DNA of 64,000 bases from Brevibacterium paucivorans. Its GTDB lineage: Bacteria; Actinomycetota; Actinomycetes; Actinomycetales; Brevibacteriaceae. The stretch covers positions 868,001 to 932,000 of the forward strand of contig NZ_JAFBCP010000001.1 in the NCBI RefSeq assembly GCF_016907735.1, given 5' to 3'. Positions 24,177 through 32,930 of the stretch are shown here, piece after piece (the stretch's first letter is position 1; every line of letters starts with the position of its first letter). Position numbers and translations under genes: made by a program. The notes beneath the pieces are model-generated. The model did not search any database, was not told the origin of the DNA, and saw nothing but the letters and a program-made list of their open reading frames with translations.

Positions 24177-24200
24177 AAAGATAATTTCCGTTATCTCTAT
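24177..24200 (-). promoter_or_regulatory. Palindromic operator candidate before the DUF2871 gene
   Basis: AGATAA-N6-TTATCT (24179-24196) is a perfect inverted repeat, extendable to TA-x-AGATAA on both sides with one mismatch per arm. It lies about 20 bases before the start codon, where a repressor would block transcription or where the transcript starts. No known regulator is assigned. Confidence 0.5.
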
Positions 24201-24266
24201 TCAGCCAGAAACCGGCCCCACATACAGCACCCAACTGGTTGAACATGGCATCAACCTTTCGGTTGA

Positions 24267-25412
24267 TTACGCATTCGCGTGCGGGTACTGCTCAAACACT
24301 GCGCGCACCTTGTTCTCTCGCGCTTCAGACATGACTCCAAAAGGCTCAAGCACCAACGACCGCTTGCCCTTCTGCCCCTTGCGACGCCAATAACCAACCA
24401 CCTGGCTTCCAGCCACAACAGCTGATCGGAAAACACCGTTATTTCCAGGCACTAATGTTGCGTGATGTTTAGCAGGAACGATGTACGTGCGGTCGGGATA
24501 CCCCAAGATCATCTCGTCAAACGGCGGTAACAACTGCGGGCGGTCCGTCACACGCCCCACCTGGGCAACCACCTCGGGAAGGTCCGGGGCACACAGAAGC
24601 GCATCCCCTGACTCATCAGTCCCCCACTCCTCCACAGAAGACTCAATATCGCGCGCGGCCGCACGAATCAGCGTCAACGGAAGCTTGGTCCACCACTGAA
24701 AATCACGCAATGTGACCGGCCCGCGCGACAACACATAACGACGCAAAAGCTCAGCCGTGGCAGCCTGCCGGTCGTCATTAAACGCAACAGCCAAGCGGCT
24801 ACCATCCGGCAACCACTCACTCGACAAAACCACACGGTTCTCCACCGGACCGTCCTCGGTTAACGGCCCATACGTCACGAACATCGTTGACAGAAAATGC
24901 TTGAGCAAGTGATACGAACACCCGCCTTCCGTAGGCACGCCCGCAGCCGCCCACGCCTCAAACACCTGCGCACGCGTCGCGCCTTCCGGTCCCGCGCACT
25001 CACGTTCAAGAACGCCTCGCGCCACAGAAAAGTGTTCGTCCTCAATTCCCAACCGCGGACTGTTCTTGCGCGCCTGCTTCACCGCTGGGCCCGCGCACAG
25101 CTCAGTCATCCACCACAGGTCCTCAGCAGAGGTCACGAATACCGTCCCCCTCATGGGGTACCCACGCACCAACCGGCCACGTGAAAACGCTTCGCGGGTC
25201 CTCTCAAGTGCCACACTCGCCTCAACGCCGGACCCCGCATGCATCACACGCAACGCCACCGACGACAAAGCCCCCGGCAAATCCTGCCCCTGGAGGGCCC
25301 CGAGCCCGGTCGCTACCGCCTCGGGAGTCTCAAATGACGAACGACGCCCGCCCGGCGCAGGGCACATACCCTGCGCCACCAGGCGGGCGCGCACCAACGG
25401 CTTATCGACCAT
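24267..25412 (-). CDS. Winged-helix protein of the HTH_42/AlkZ-like DNA glycosylase family
   Basis: A 381-residue protein of the HTH_42 (PF06224) family. The QxQ motif in GALQGQDLPGAL near residue 40 corresponds to the catalytic QxQ of AlkZ, a glycosylase that unhooks bulky or cross-linked alkyl adducts. LVRGYPMRGTVFVTSAEDLWWM and LLPPFDEMILGYPDRTYIVP are characteristic family segments. Some relatives protect antibiotic producers from their own product; here no biosynthetic genes are nearby. The gene follows the next unknown gene by 35 bases. Family is well supported; the glycosylase activity is inferred. Confidence 0.75.
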   Translation of the reverse strand: MVDKPLVRARLVAQGMCPAPGGRRSSFETPEAVATGLGALQGQDLPGALSSVALRVMHAGSGVEASVALERTREAFSRGRLVRGYPMRGTVFVTSAEDLWWMTELCAGPAVKQARKNSPRLGIEDEHFSVARGVLERECAGPEGATRAQVFEAWAAAGVPTEGGCSYHLLKHFLSTMFVTYGPLTEDGPVENRVVLSSEWLPDGSRLAVAFNDDRQAATAELLRRYVLSRGPVTLRDFQWWTKLPLTLIRAAARDIESSVEEWGTDESGDALLCAPDLPEVVAQVGRVTDRPQLLPPFDEMILGYPDRTYIVPAKHHATLVPGNNGVFRSAVVAGSQVVGYWRRKGQKGKRSLVLEPFGVMSEARENKVRAVFEQYPHANA

Positions 25413-25447
25413 GGCGACTACAACCGATCCAACGACAACGGCACAGA

Positions 25448-26407
25448 CTACAACCGAGCGTCCGGGCGGTACGTGCGCGGAGTGTCATCGCGCACCTGCG
25501 GTTCATCGTCAGACGCGGACGAACCAGACGACGAAGCAGCCCCGTCTACGACCTCGCCCTCAATAACGTCGCCCTGGCCGTCCTTCTTCTTTTTGGTGAC
25601 CTTCAGCAGTTGCTTCAACCCACCCATGATGTCCGTGTCGCGCTTTGGGCTACTCACTTTTGGCTCCAATTCAGGTTCAAACACTGCAGGTGCAGGCCCA
25701 AACGCGTGCTGAGCGTTTTCAATCACAATGCCCGCCATCTTCCGGTTAACCGCGGCCCCAACCACGGCACCGATCCCAAACGGCAAAATCCGCCCAATCA
25801 GCGACCCAGCAGACCTCCGCGCGTAACGCTTAAACATGGCCTTCCGCATCTGCTTGGTGAGCATGTCCACCATCTGCGTAGGGATCTGCTTGGTGATCAT
25901 GGCGCCCCACGCGGCGTCCCGGCGCGGAACGTCCTCGCCCTGCGCTTGCGCAGCGACCTTCTTGACCATGTCCTTACCGTCGTTCCCCAGCATGAGGCCC
26001 ATAATCAGCGCATTCGCACGAGCTGGATCTTCGACCGGCAGGTTGTGAAGCTCTGCAATCGACTGGGCGTACAGCGCGGAACCTTCCAAGAACGCACCTG
26101 TTTCAATGGCCGCGACACCTAGTGCCGCGCCTGTTCCCAGCCCTGGGATCACGGCAGTTGCACCTGTGGCGGCACCCCCACCTGTCACCAGGTTCTTGTA
26201 GTGGTCAGCCAAAATGTCGGCCATCTGAGCCGGAGTCGCGTGGGGGTGACGGCGACGGACGCTACGGACGTAGGCCAAAACAATGGGACGCTGAACGCTC
26301 AACAGTTTGCTAATGGCCTTGGCAGCCATGGGGTTGACCGTTCCGTCCTTTTGAACGAGTTTGTCGGCAAGTTTGCCTGCACCGTGAGTGACGCGTGAGT
26401 TTGCCAT
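25448..26407 (-). CDS. Conserved hypothetical protein with glycine-rich hydrophobic segments
   Basis: A 319-residue protein. ATG 26407 is chosen because GGAAGGA lies just before it; a longer frame upstream has no support. A helical N-terminus (NPMAAKAISKLL) is followed by glycine-rich hydrophobic segments around TGGGAATGATAVIPGLGTGA and GSLIGRILPFGIGAVVGAAV. These suggest membrane association. The tail is charged and Ser/Asp-rich (DGQGDVIEGEVVDGAASSSG), probably disordered. Some EcsC-like character is possible, but I would not assign it. Probably in an operon with the AlkZ-like gene. Confidence 0.6.
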   Translation of the reverse strand: MANSRVTHGAGKLADKLVQKDGTVNPMAAKAISKLLSVQRPIVLAYVRSVRRRHPHATPAQMADILADHYKNLVTGGGAATGATAVIPGLGTGAALGVAAIETGAFLEGSALYAQSIAELHNLPVEDPARANALIMGLMLGNDGKDMVKKVAAQAQGEDVPRRDAAWGAMITKQIPTQMVDMLTKQMRKAMFKRYARRSAGSLIGRILPFGIGAVVGAAVNRKMAGIVIENAQHAFGPAPAVFEPELEPKVSSPKRDTDIMGGLKQLLKVTKKKKDGQGDVIEGEVVDGAASSSGSSASDDEPQVRDDTPRTYRPDARL

Positions 26408-26644
26408 TCCATTCCTTCCCGCGAATGCGTGTTCGTTAAGAAGCTTACGGATCGTTGGTGAATGTGTCCTGAACATCCAGGTCACCACTTGAGGCAACCA
26501 TGACAAAACACGCACGCATGCACATTTATTCCACGGGTGGCGAAACTGCCTTCCCTGCCGTCCGTCACTGATCGCACCAAGCACCCACCCCACCGGCCAC
26601 ACACCCACCCAAACCTGCTCCCCACCACGTCCTACACTGGGCGC

Positions 26645-27217
26645 GTGGGAGATTTTCATAAGCCAGTCATGCGCCCGGACCTTGACGGGTACTCAGAGGC
26701 CCCGGGCCCTGCCCAGAAGGCCGAAGCCGCGCACAACCTCGCGCACCTTCTCATCCACGACCCATCCGTCCCCCGCGATCAGGCCGCCACCGACCGCTTC
26801 GTTGCTTTAGAGCAGGAGTTCGGGCTCGAAACGCTCGCCGAACTGTGGAGCAGCGCCCCTGCCGTGTCTCTCCCCGGCGCGCTGTATCGCCTGTACGCGC
26901 TGCACAGTTGGATCACGCGCCGGCCGGACGAGGCATCCGGCTGGTTTTCTGCTGGTCGGTCAACGTCCCCCGCCGAGGTCGTCGCCGGTGTCGCTGACCC
27001 GCCGGGTCCGCGTGAGGTTGCGACGATGGCTAGGGAGATCCTCTCCGGTGCATTCCACGGTGACTTTGCCCACGCATGCGACCGGGCCGCCGCGTTTGTG
27101 TTTGTCGCTGCCCGAGGTCGTGCCACCGAAGACGGCCCCGGCCTTGCCGAGTTCCACCGCATGGGTGAGGACCTGCGTGCGTCCGCTCGCCTGTATCGCG
27201 AGGGCAACCTGGCATAG
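26645..27217 (+). CDS. Conserved actinobacterial protein of unknown function
   Basis: A 190-residue soluble protein rich in Ala and helices (PAQKAEAAHNLAHLLIHDPS, LPGALYRLYALHSWI, DFAHACDRAAAFVFVAARGR). GTG 26645 is preferred: a TACACT -10-like hexamer ends 6 bases before it, suggesting a leaderless message, whereas the longer frame upstream is Pro/His-rich and unlikely. No ribosome site precedes GTG. No domain is recognised; it does not look like an enzyme. Confidence 0.6.
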   Translation: MGDFHKPVMRPDLDGYSEAPGPAQKAEAAHNLAHLLIHDPSVPRDQAATDRFVALEQEFGLETLAELWSSAPAVSLPGALYRLYALHSWITRRPDEASGWFSAGRSTSPAEVVAGVADPPGPREVATMAREILSGAFHGDFAHACDRAAAFVFVAARGRATEDGPGLAEFHRMGEDLRASARLYREGNLA

Positions 27218-27282
27218 CGGGCGCCGCCTGTCCGGCCAGAGCCGCCCCACCCCACCAAAGCCAGCCCCCGCCTCGGGTTCGT

Positions 27283-27288
27283 TACAAT
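27283..27288 (+). promoter_or_regulatory. Candidate -10 element (TACAAT) for the DUF47-pit pair
   Basis: TACAAT lies 120 bases before the DUF47 start, in a 190-base gap with no gene. No clear -35 is seen. It would give a leader of roughly 110 bases containing CGAGCGG..CCGAGAGGCGCTCTCGG stem-forming sequence. Confidence 0.35.
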
Positions 27289-27407
27289 GGTCGCGGGTGC
27301 CGGTCCGCTGAAGCCCCGGGCTCCAACTTTTGCCGCTACGAGCGGCCTTTCGCCGAGAGGCGCTCTCGGATCGGCACCCGTCGTATCGATATAAGCCAGA
27401 GGTCGCC

Positions 27408-28028
27408 ATGAGTCTTCGTCGTTTATCAAATGATGATGCTATTTACGAGCTGCTACACAAGATAGCGGTCACTGTACGCGACGGAAATCTAGCGCTGGCT
27501 GAACTGTCCGGCATTCCCGCGGGCAAGCGGCGTGAGGCTCTGAGCCGCATGAACGAACTCACCCAGGCGGCAGACGACCACGCCGGCGCCGTCAAGCGTC
27601 AGCTCCGCGAAAACTACCTGACACGGTTCGACCGCCGGCTCATTTACCGGTTATCTGAAGCGTTGCGCGACGTTGTTCACCGGCAGGACGCGGTCGGCTT
27701 CGCCATGACTTCTTCTGCCTTCGACGAACTCCCCGTGGGCGTCCTCGAAATGCTGGCCCTACTGTCCAACCAGGCTGACAACACGTTACGCATGACCCAG
27801 CGCCTACGCGCCAAACCCGATCAGTGGGAGTACGTCGACACCATCGAAACGCTTCACTTGCGGGCCGTCACGTTGCAACAGCAGGTGACCGACGTCGTTC
27901 CTGGCGCGCGCGTGGGCCTGACGTTCTTGGCAGCCGCCACCTCTTTAGGTGCCGCGTTCATTCGTGCCTCCGACGGGTATAAGTCGGTCGCTGCGGTGGT
28001 CGCGGAAATCGCTTTGGACGAGTCCTAG
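27408..28028 (+). CDS. DUF47/PhoU-like Pit accessory protein
   Basis: A 206-residue helical protein. ATG 27408 is chosen with GAGG 7-10 bases upstream. LHKIAVTVRDGNLALAELSGIP, the DHAGAVKRQLRENYLTRFDRRLIYRLSEALRDVVHRQDAVG core and ADNTLRMTQRL are typical of DUF47 proteins. These fold like PhoU and are encoded beside PiT phosphate transporters, where they restrain or couple transport. The PiT gene begins 75 bases downstream. Together they form a low-affinity phosphate system complementing pstSCAB. Confidence 0.85.
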   Translation: MSLRRLSNDDAIYELLHKIAVTVRDGNLALAELSGIPAGKRREALSRMNELTQAADDHAGAVKRQLRENYLTRFDRRLIYRLSEALRDVVHRQDAVGFAMTSSAFDELPVGVLEMLALLSNQADNTLRMTQRLRAKPDQWEYVDTIETLHLRAVTLQQQVTDVVPGARVGLTFLAAATSLGAAFIRASDGYKSVAAVVAEIALDES

Positions 28029-28103
28029 GGGCGCACAAGCTTTGACCTTCGCACCACTCTCGTCGGCACCACTCTTGTCAGCACCACCCATCAGCGAGGC
28101 CCC

Positions 28104-29102
28104 ATGGATCTAGCAACTCTGTGCGTCCTGCTCTTGGGCATTTCGTTCGCGTTTTTTAACGGTTTCCATGACGCCGGTATCACCGTGGGAAACATCGTGG
28201 CCACGCACGGTTTAAATCCACGTGTTGCACTGGCCATGGCAACGGGCTTCAACTTTGTTGGCGCGCTTTTGGGCCAAGGAATCGCCACCGTAATTGCCAC
28301 CGAGGTCGCAAACTTCCACCACTCCAGCACCCAGCTGTTAGCAGTTTTGGGCGGGGGTCTGGCAGGAGCCCTGTTAGTGAACGTCGCCACGTATTTCATG
28401 GCCGTTCCGATCGCTTCGACTCACGTTCTCATGGGTGGTTTGGTTGGCGCGTGGCTGGTTGTCGGGTGGGACGACCGCCCGTCCATCATGTTCGACGAAA
28501 CCATCGCTTCAATCTTCATCATGCCAATCGCGGCTCTTTTCGCCTCGATCGTCCTCACCCGCATTGCCCTGCGCGTGGTGGCCAGTTATCCGCCCAAGCC
28601 GTTGTTCAAGCGTTGCCGCCAAATGAACAGTGTCATGGTGGCTGGGCTGTCGTTGGCTCACGGGTCCCAGGATGCGCAAAAGGTTGGCGCTGTCATGGGG
28701 CTTGTGTGGGTTTCGGGTGTGCATCCCGGCGCCGAGGTCGTTATGGACGACCGTCCATGGGTCCTCATCGTGTTGACGGCTGCGGCTTTGGCCTCAGGCA
28801 CGTGGTTTTCTGGCTGGCGGGTAGCTCGCACGGTGTCAGTGTCGATGGTGCGGTTGGATCCGGTGACGTCGGTTATTTCGAACGCGACGTCCGCTATTTT
28901 CCTTGGTTTGGCAGCTTTCGTTTTCCGTATTCCTGCGTCGATGAGTTTTGTGGTCGTCGCTTCAAACTTAGGAACCGCGCGGAGACGTCAGGACATTCGC
29001 GTGCGCCCGTTACTGAAGGTGTTAGCGGCCTGGATTTTGGGCATTCCAGCGGCTTCGTGTGTGGCTGCGTTGTTCACGCTGCCTCTCCTCATGCTGACGT
29101 AG
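28104..29102 (+). CDS. pit: Low-affinity inorganic phosphate transporter (PiT family)
   Basis: A 332-residue membrane protein of about ten helices. It has the two inverted PiT signatures: FFNGFHDAGITVGNIVATHG near 15-35 and LSLAHGSQDAQKVGAVMG near 180-200. PiT proteins carry phosphate, often as a metal complex, driven by protons. It follows the DUF47 gene in an operon and converges on the YitT gene with a one-base gap. No terminator is evident between them. Confidence 0.92.
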   Translation: MDLATLCVLLLGISFAFFNGFHDAGITVGNIVATHGLNPRVALAMATGFNFVGALLGQGIATVIATEVANFHHSSTQLLAVLGGGLAGALLVNVATYFMAVPIASTHVLMGGLVGAWLVVGWDDRPSIMFDETIASIFIMPIAALFASIVLTRIALRVVASYPPKPLFKRCRQMNSVMVAGLSLAHGSQDAQKVGAVMGLVWVSGVHPGAEVVMDDRPWVLIVLTAAALASGTWFSGWRVARTVSVSMVRLDPVTSVISNATSAIFLGLAAFVFRIPASMSFVVVASNLGTARRRQDIRVRPLLKVLAAWILGIPAASCVAALFTLPLLMLT

Positions 29103-29103
29103 C

Positions 29104-29733
29104 TCAGAAACCCATGTAGCGCCCTGGTCGGTGGTTAAACGCCAGGACCAGGTTGAGGATGACCGCGCCACCAGCTGACAGCAAAACGATGTACCACGGG
29201 GTCACGAAGAGCGACGCCAACACAATGAGTACGTCAAAGGACATTTGGAAATACCCTGCACTGATGCCGGCGCGTTCTTGCACAATGAGCGCCAGGATGT
29301 TGACGCCGCCCAGGCTGGCTTTGTGCCTAAACAGAATGAGCAGCCCCACACCTGCTAGCAGGTTTCCGCAGATTACGCCGTAAACGGGGTGAACGTGTAC
29401 GTTCATCACCAGCAGGTGGAAGTCGGTGAGGACACCTACGGCAACCACGCACAAGATGGTGCGGATCGTGAAGTTCCACCCCTTTTTCCAAATCGCCAAG
29501 ATGAAGAAGGGAACGTTGACCAACGGGAACAGCCAGGCGACAGGAAGGGGCACCAGGTAGCTGACCAACAGCGATAACCCTGCGGTCCCACCTGTTACAG
29601 CTCCCGCGGTTTTCAGGAAGAAGAGCCCCATGGATGCGACAAAACATCCCGTGATGAGCCCCATGAGGTCTTCGGCCCACGAGTGCTTGAGCTTAAGTTT
29701 TTCTGCTTCGTTCTGTGCCACTGATTCTGCCAC
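29104..29733 (-). CDS. YitT-family membrane protein
   Basis: A 209-residue protein with five to six helices. GTG 29733 is chosen because GGAGG lies 5 bases before it; the longer frame upstream overlaps lutA and has no ribosome site. GCFVASMGLFFLKTAGAVTGGTAGLSLL and HKASLGGVNILALIVQERAGISAGYFQM are the paired YitT (PF02588) repeats. The C-terminal DUF2179 domain found in many relatives is absent. Function of the family is not established. It is divergent from lutABC. Confidence 0.8.
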   Translation of the reverse strand: MAESVAQNEAEKLKLKHSWAEDLMGLITGCFVASMGLFFLKTAGAVTGGTAGLSLLVSYLVPLPVAWLFPLVNVPFFILAIWKKGWNFTIRTILCVVAVGVLTDFHLLVMNVHVHPVYGVICGNLLAGVGLLILFRHKASLGGVNILALIVQERAGISAGYFQMSFDVLIVLASLFVTPWYIVLLSAGGAVILNLVLAFNHRPGRYMGF

Positions 29734-29794
29734 CGCTACCTCCGCGATCGATCTTCTCACAGAGTGAGCACACGTGCGCAACACTCCAAGAAAG

Positions 29795-29815
29795 GTTCCT
29801 GATCCATACGGGAAC
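29795..29815 (+). promoter_or_regulatory. Inverted repeat before lutABC
   Basis: GTTCC-N11-GGAAC lies 28 bases before the lutA start and just upstream of TACATATAAA, which contains -10-like hexamers. It is a candidate operator for a GntR- or other-type lactate regulator; no regulator gene is adjacent. Inference from position only. Confidence 0.4.
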
Positions 29816-29842
29816 TGACCCGTGTACATATAAAGTGGAGGC

Positions 29843-30646
29843 ATGCGCATTGCACTGTTTGCCACGTGTATTGTCGACGCGATGTACCCCGAAGTCGCGC
29901 GCGACACCGTCGAGATCCTGGAGCGTTTGGGCCACACGGTCACGTTCCCGCAGGGGCAGGTGTGTTGCGGTCAGATGCACATCAACTCTGGAAAATTTGA
30001 CCAAGCAGCACCGGTTGTACGCAATCACGTCAACGCTTTTGAAGACGCGAGTTTTGACTACGCCGTAGCTCCGTCAGGTTCGTGTGTGGCTTCGCTGTCG
30101 CACCAGCACGGCATGATCGCTCAGCACGTTGGAGACCACGATCTAGAAGAGCGCGCCGCCCAGGTTGCTTCGCGCACCTTTGAGCTGGCTCAGTTCTTAA
30201 CGGACATTGCCAAGATCGACAACGCGGCCGAACAACTGGGGAGCTACTTCCCGCACACCGTTGCGTACCACCCGTCGTGCCACGGAATGCGTCTTTTGCG
30301 GCTGGGCGACCGCCAGAAAAAACTGCTGGAGACTGTAGAAGGCACCACAGTCGTTTCGCCTTCTAACTGGGATACATGCTGCGGGTTTGGCGGAACCTTC
30401 TCAGTAAAGAACCCGCAGGTCAGCTCAGCAATGTTGGGCGACAAGGTCGATGCGCTCATCAACACGGGCGCCGACGTGTGTACCGGTGGTGACGCCAGTT
30501 GCCTCATGCACATCGGTGGTGGATTGTCCCGCACACGCGAACTTAAACCGCAAGATGCGCACATCCCGCCTACTGTTCACTTGGCTCGTATTTTGGCATC
30601 GACAAAAGAACGACCCCTCACGCTGACGGGAGGATCAGTCCGATGA
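29843..30646 (+). CDS. lutA: Lactate utilisation protein LutA (Fe-S oxidoreductase subunit)
   Basis: A 267-residue CCG-domain protein with two cysteine-rich repeats: VCCGQMHINSG near 35-45 with PSGSCV, and YHPSCHGMR with WDTCCGFGGTFSV near 170-190 and GGDASCLMHIGG. LutA, LutB and LutC form the L-lactate oxidation system that converts L-lactate to pyruvate. The stop overlaps lutB by four bases. GGAGG lies only one base from ATG, an unusually tight spacing, so initiation may be partly leaderless. Confidence 0.92.
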   Translation: MRIALFATCIVDAMYPEVARDTVEILERLGHTVTFPQGQVCCGQMHINSGKFDQAAPVVRNHVNAFEDASFDYAVAPSGSCVASLSHQHGMIAQHVGDHDLEERAAQVASRTFELAQFLTDIAKIDNAAEQLGSYFPHTVAYHPSCHGMRLLRLGDRQKKLLETVEGTTVVSPSNWDTCCGFGGTFSVKNPQVSSAMLGDKVDALINTGADVCTGGDASCLMHIGGGLSRTRELKPQDAHIPPTVHLARILASTKERPLTLTGGSVR

Positions 30647-32148
30647 GCACGTTTCTAGGAATTCCACGCCGTCGAACCACTAACCCGCGTCTATCGCGCG
30701 CTGTTCCCGGAACGGGAAACATTGTGGAGAAAACCCCGTTCCCCACACTGGCTGAACACGAAATGAGTAACGTTCAGCTTCGGTCGAACCTGTCTAAAGC
30801 CACCACGACGATCCGCACCAAGCGTGCGGAACGCGTTGCAGAGATGCCTCACTGGGAGGACCTGCGAACCCAGGGCCACGACGTCAAGACGTATGTCATG
30901 GAGCACCTGCCGGAACTGCTCGTTCAGTTCGAAGAAGCGGTGAAGCAGCGTGGTGGCCACGTCCACTGGGCCGCTGATGCTGGCGAAGCCAATGCGATCG
31001 TTGAGAAACTCGCCCGCGAACACGCCCCCGTTCTTCCGTCCGGTAGGCGTGAGGTCATCAAGGTGAAGTCCATGGCCACTCAGGAAATCGGGCTGAATGA
31101 GCACCTGGAATCGCGCGGAATCGACGCGCTGGAAACTGACTTGGCAGAACTGATTGTGCAGTTGGGTAATGACCGCCCAAGCCACATTCTTGTTCCCGCT
31201 ATCCACCGCAACCGCAACGAGATCCGCGACATTTTCATTCGCGGCATGGAATCGGCAGACGAAAGCCTCACCAACGATCCTAAAGACCTGACACGTGCAG
31301 CACGCGTTCACTTGCGTGAAAAATTCCTCAGCACCAAGGTCGCCATTTCTGGCGCAAACTTCGGTATCGCTGAAACGGGAACGCTGTCGATCATCGAATC
31401 TGAAGGTAACGGTCGCATGTGCGTGACCTTGCCCGAAACTCTCATTTCCGTCATGGGAATCGAGAAAATTCTGCCTCGTTTCTCTGACTTGGGTACGTTC
31501 ATGCAGCTTCTCCCGCGCTCATCGTCGGGCGAGCGCATGAACCCGTACTCGTCGTTCTGGACCGGTGTCACAGAAGGTGACGGGCCACAAAACTTCCACG
31601 TGGTACTCCTGGACAACGGCCGTACCCGAGCACTTGCCGACGAACACGGCAAGCAGGCGCTTCACTGCATTCGCTGTTCTGCGTGCATGAACGTGTGCCC
31701 AGTGTATGAACGTACTGGTGGGCACGCTTATGGTTCGGTGTACCCCGGCCCAATTGGCGCGATCTTGTCCCCACTCCTGACCGGCGTGGAAGAAGGCGAA
31801 AACGGCTCCCTTCCATACGCTTCCAGTTTGTGTGGCGCGTGCTATGACGCCTGCCCCGTCAAGATCAACATCCCTGAAATGCTTGTGCGTTTGCGCGCGC
31901 AGGATTCTGAGAAGAACGCCTCGTTGTCCCAGCTCGACGCGGCGCTTAAAGTGGCGTCCTGGGTCATGTCTGACGGTCGTCGCATGAGCGCCGCCGAATC
32001 AGCCCTTCCACTGGCCGCGCTCGTGGGGCGTGACGGCTTTAAGTCGCTCCCTGGAATTGCAGGGGCCTGGACAAACACCCGCACTATTCCCGCTCCCCCA
32101 CGCGAATCGTTCCGTTCGTGGTGGCGCAAGAACCGAGGTGACGCATGA
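30643..32148 (+). CDS. lutB: Lactate utilisation protein LutB (iron-sulfur protein)
   Basis: A 501-residue protein. The N-terminal LUD domain (about 65-310) includes GANFGIAETGTLSIIESEGNGR. It is followed by two 4Fe-4S ferredoxin motifs near 340-405: CIRCSACMNVCPVYE and CGACYDACPVKINIPEM. It passes electrons from lactate oxidation. The first 30-40 residues precede the usual start region but are in frame and well placed for the lutA overlap (ATGA). Middle gene of a tight lutABC operon. Confidence 0.93.
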   Translation: MSTFLGIPRRRTTNPRLSRAVPGTGNIVEKTPFPTLAEHEMSNVQLRSNLSKATTTIRTKRAERVAEMPHWEDLRTQGHDVKTYVMEHLPELLVQFEEAVKQRGGHVHWAADAGEANAIVEKLAREHAPVLPSGRREVIKVKSMATQEIGLNEHLESRGIDALETDLAELIVQLGNDRPSHILVPAIHRNRNEIRDIFIRGMESADESLTNDPKDLTRAARVHLREKFLSTKVAISGANFGIAETGTLSIIESEGNGRMCVTLPETLISVMGIEKILPRFSDLGTFMQLLPRSSSGERMNPYSSFWTGVTEGDGPQNFHVVLLDNGRTRALADEHGKQALHCIRCSACMNVCPVYERTGGHAYGSVYPGPIGAILSPLLTGVEEGENGSLPYASSLCGACYDACPVKINIPEMLVRLRAQDSEKNASLSQLDAALKVASWVMSDGRRMSAAESALPLAALVGRDGFKSLPGIAGAWTNTRTIPAPPRESFRSWWRKNRGDA

Positions 32149-32795
32149 GTCGCGAACTAATTCTCAACCGGATCTACGACGCCTTGGGTCGCTCACCTCA
32201 GACGGCACCCCCGGCCTCTCCTACGTTGCCTCCAGCGAAGCCGGCGGATCCGCTGAAGGCGGAGACGACCTCGGCGTTGGTAGACCTCCTCACCGACCGC
32301 CTGGTGGACTACGACGCCACCGTCACACACGCAAACGCGGACACGGTTGGCAAGGTTGTGGCGGAGCTGTTGGGCGACGCGCAAACAGTGGTCATCCCGC
32401 ACGACCTCCCAGAAGACTGGACGGCTGCCTCGACGGCACAGTTCCACGCGGACTCGGTGGAAGAACCACTAAGCGTGAATCAGCTGGACTCCGTTGATGC
32501 GGTGGTCACTGGGTCGACCGTTTCGATCGCGGAAACCGGCACCATCTGCCTGGCAGGCGCTGCCACAGGGCGCCGGGCTATCACGCTCGTTCCGGACCAC
32601 CACGTGGTTGTCGTCAAGATTTCGGACATTGTCGAAAGTGTGCCGCAGGCTGTTGAAGTTCTGGTTGAACGTGACCTCGACACGGCTGTGCAGACGTGGG
32701 TTTCGGGGCCGTCGGCCACGGTGGATATTGAGCTTGAACGCGTCAAGGGTGTCCACGGACCGCGCACACTGAACGTGGTATTCCTCGAAGACTAG
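32145..32795 (+). CDS. lutC: Lactate utilisation protein LutC
   Basis: A 216-residue LUD-domain protein. GSTVSIAETGTICLAGAATGRR near 120-140 and VPDHHVVVVKISDIVESVPQA are typical, and SGPSATVDIELERVKGVHGPRTLNVVFLED closes the domain as in LutC. Overlaps lutB by four bases. It completes the L-lactate dehydrogenase complex. An N-terminal Pro/Ala-rich insert (PQTAPPASPTLPPAKPADP) is a flexible stretch. Confidence 0.92.
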   Translation: MSRELILNRIYDALGRSPQTAPPASPTLPPAKPADPLKAETTSALVDLLTDRLVDYDATVTHANADTVGKVVAELLGDAQTVVIPHDLPEDWTAASTAQFHADSVEEPLSVNQLDSVDAVVTGSTVSIAETGTICLAGAATGRRAITLVPDHHVVVVKISDIVESVPQAVEVLVERDLDTAVQTWVSGPSATVDIELERVKGVHGPRTLNVVFLED

Positions 32796-32856
32796 CGAGC
32801 ACGTTCTTCATAAAAAATCTATAACGACCACAAAAATGTGACACAGAGCACTGTAT

Positions 32857-32896
32857 GCTTTTCAGCAATGTGATTGCGATCACATTGCTGAAAAGC
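32857..32896 (+). promoter_or_regulatory. 40-base perfect palindrome centred on a Crp/GlxR consensus site
   Basis: GCTTTTCAGCAATGTGAT (32857-32874), a TGCG loop, and the exact complement (32879-32896). Inside is TGTGA-N6-TCACA (32869-32884), the perfect Crp-family site. It lies 35 bases before the amino-acid binding-protein gene and about 60 after lutC. It could be a Crp/GlxR operator, a lutC terminator-like hairpin, or both. The repeat is seen directly; binding is inferred. Confidence 0.7.
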
Positions 32897-32930
32897 GCAG
32901 TGTACGTGCGCCTCACCCCCAGGAGGATCT

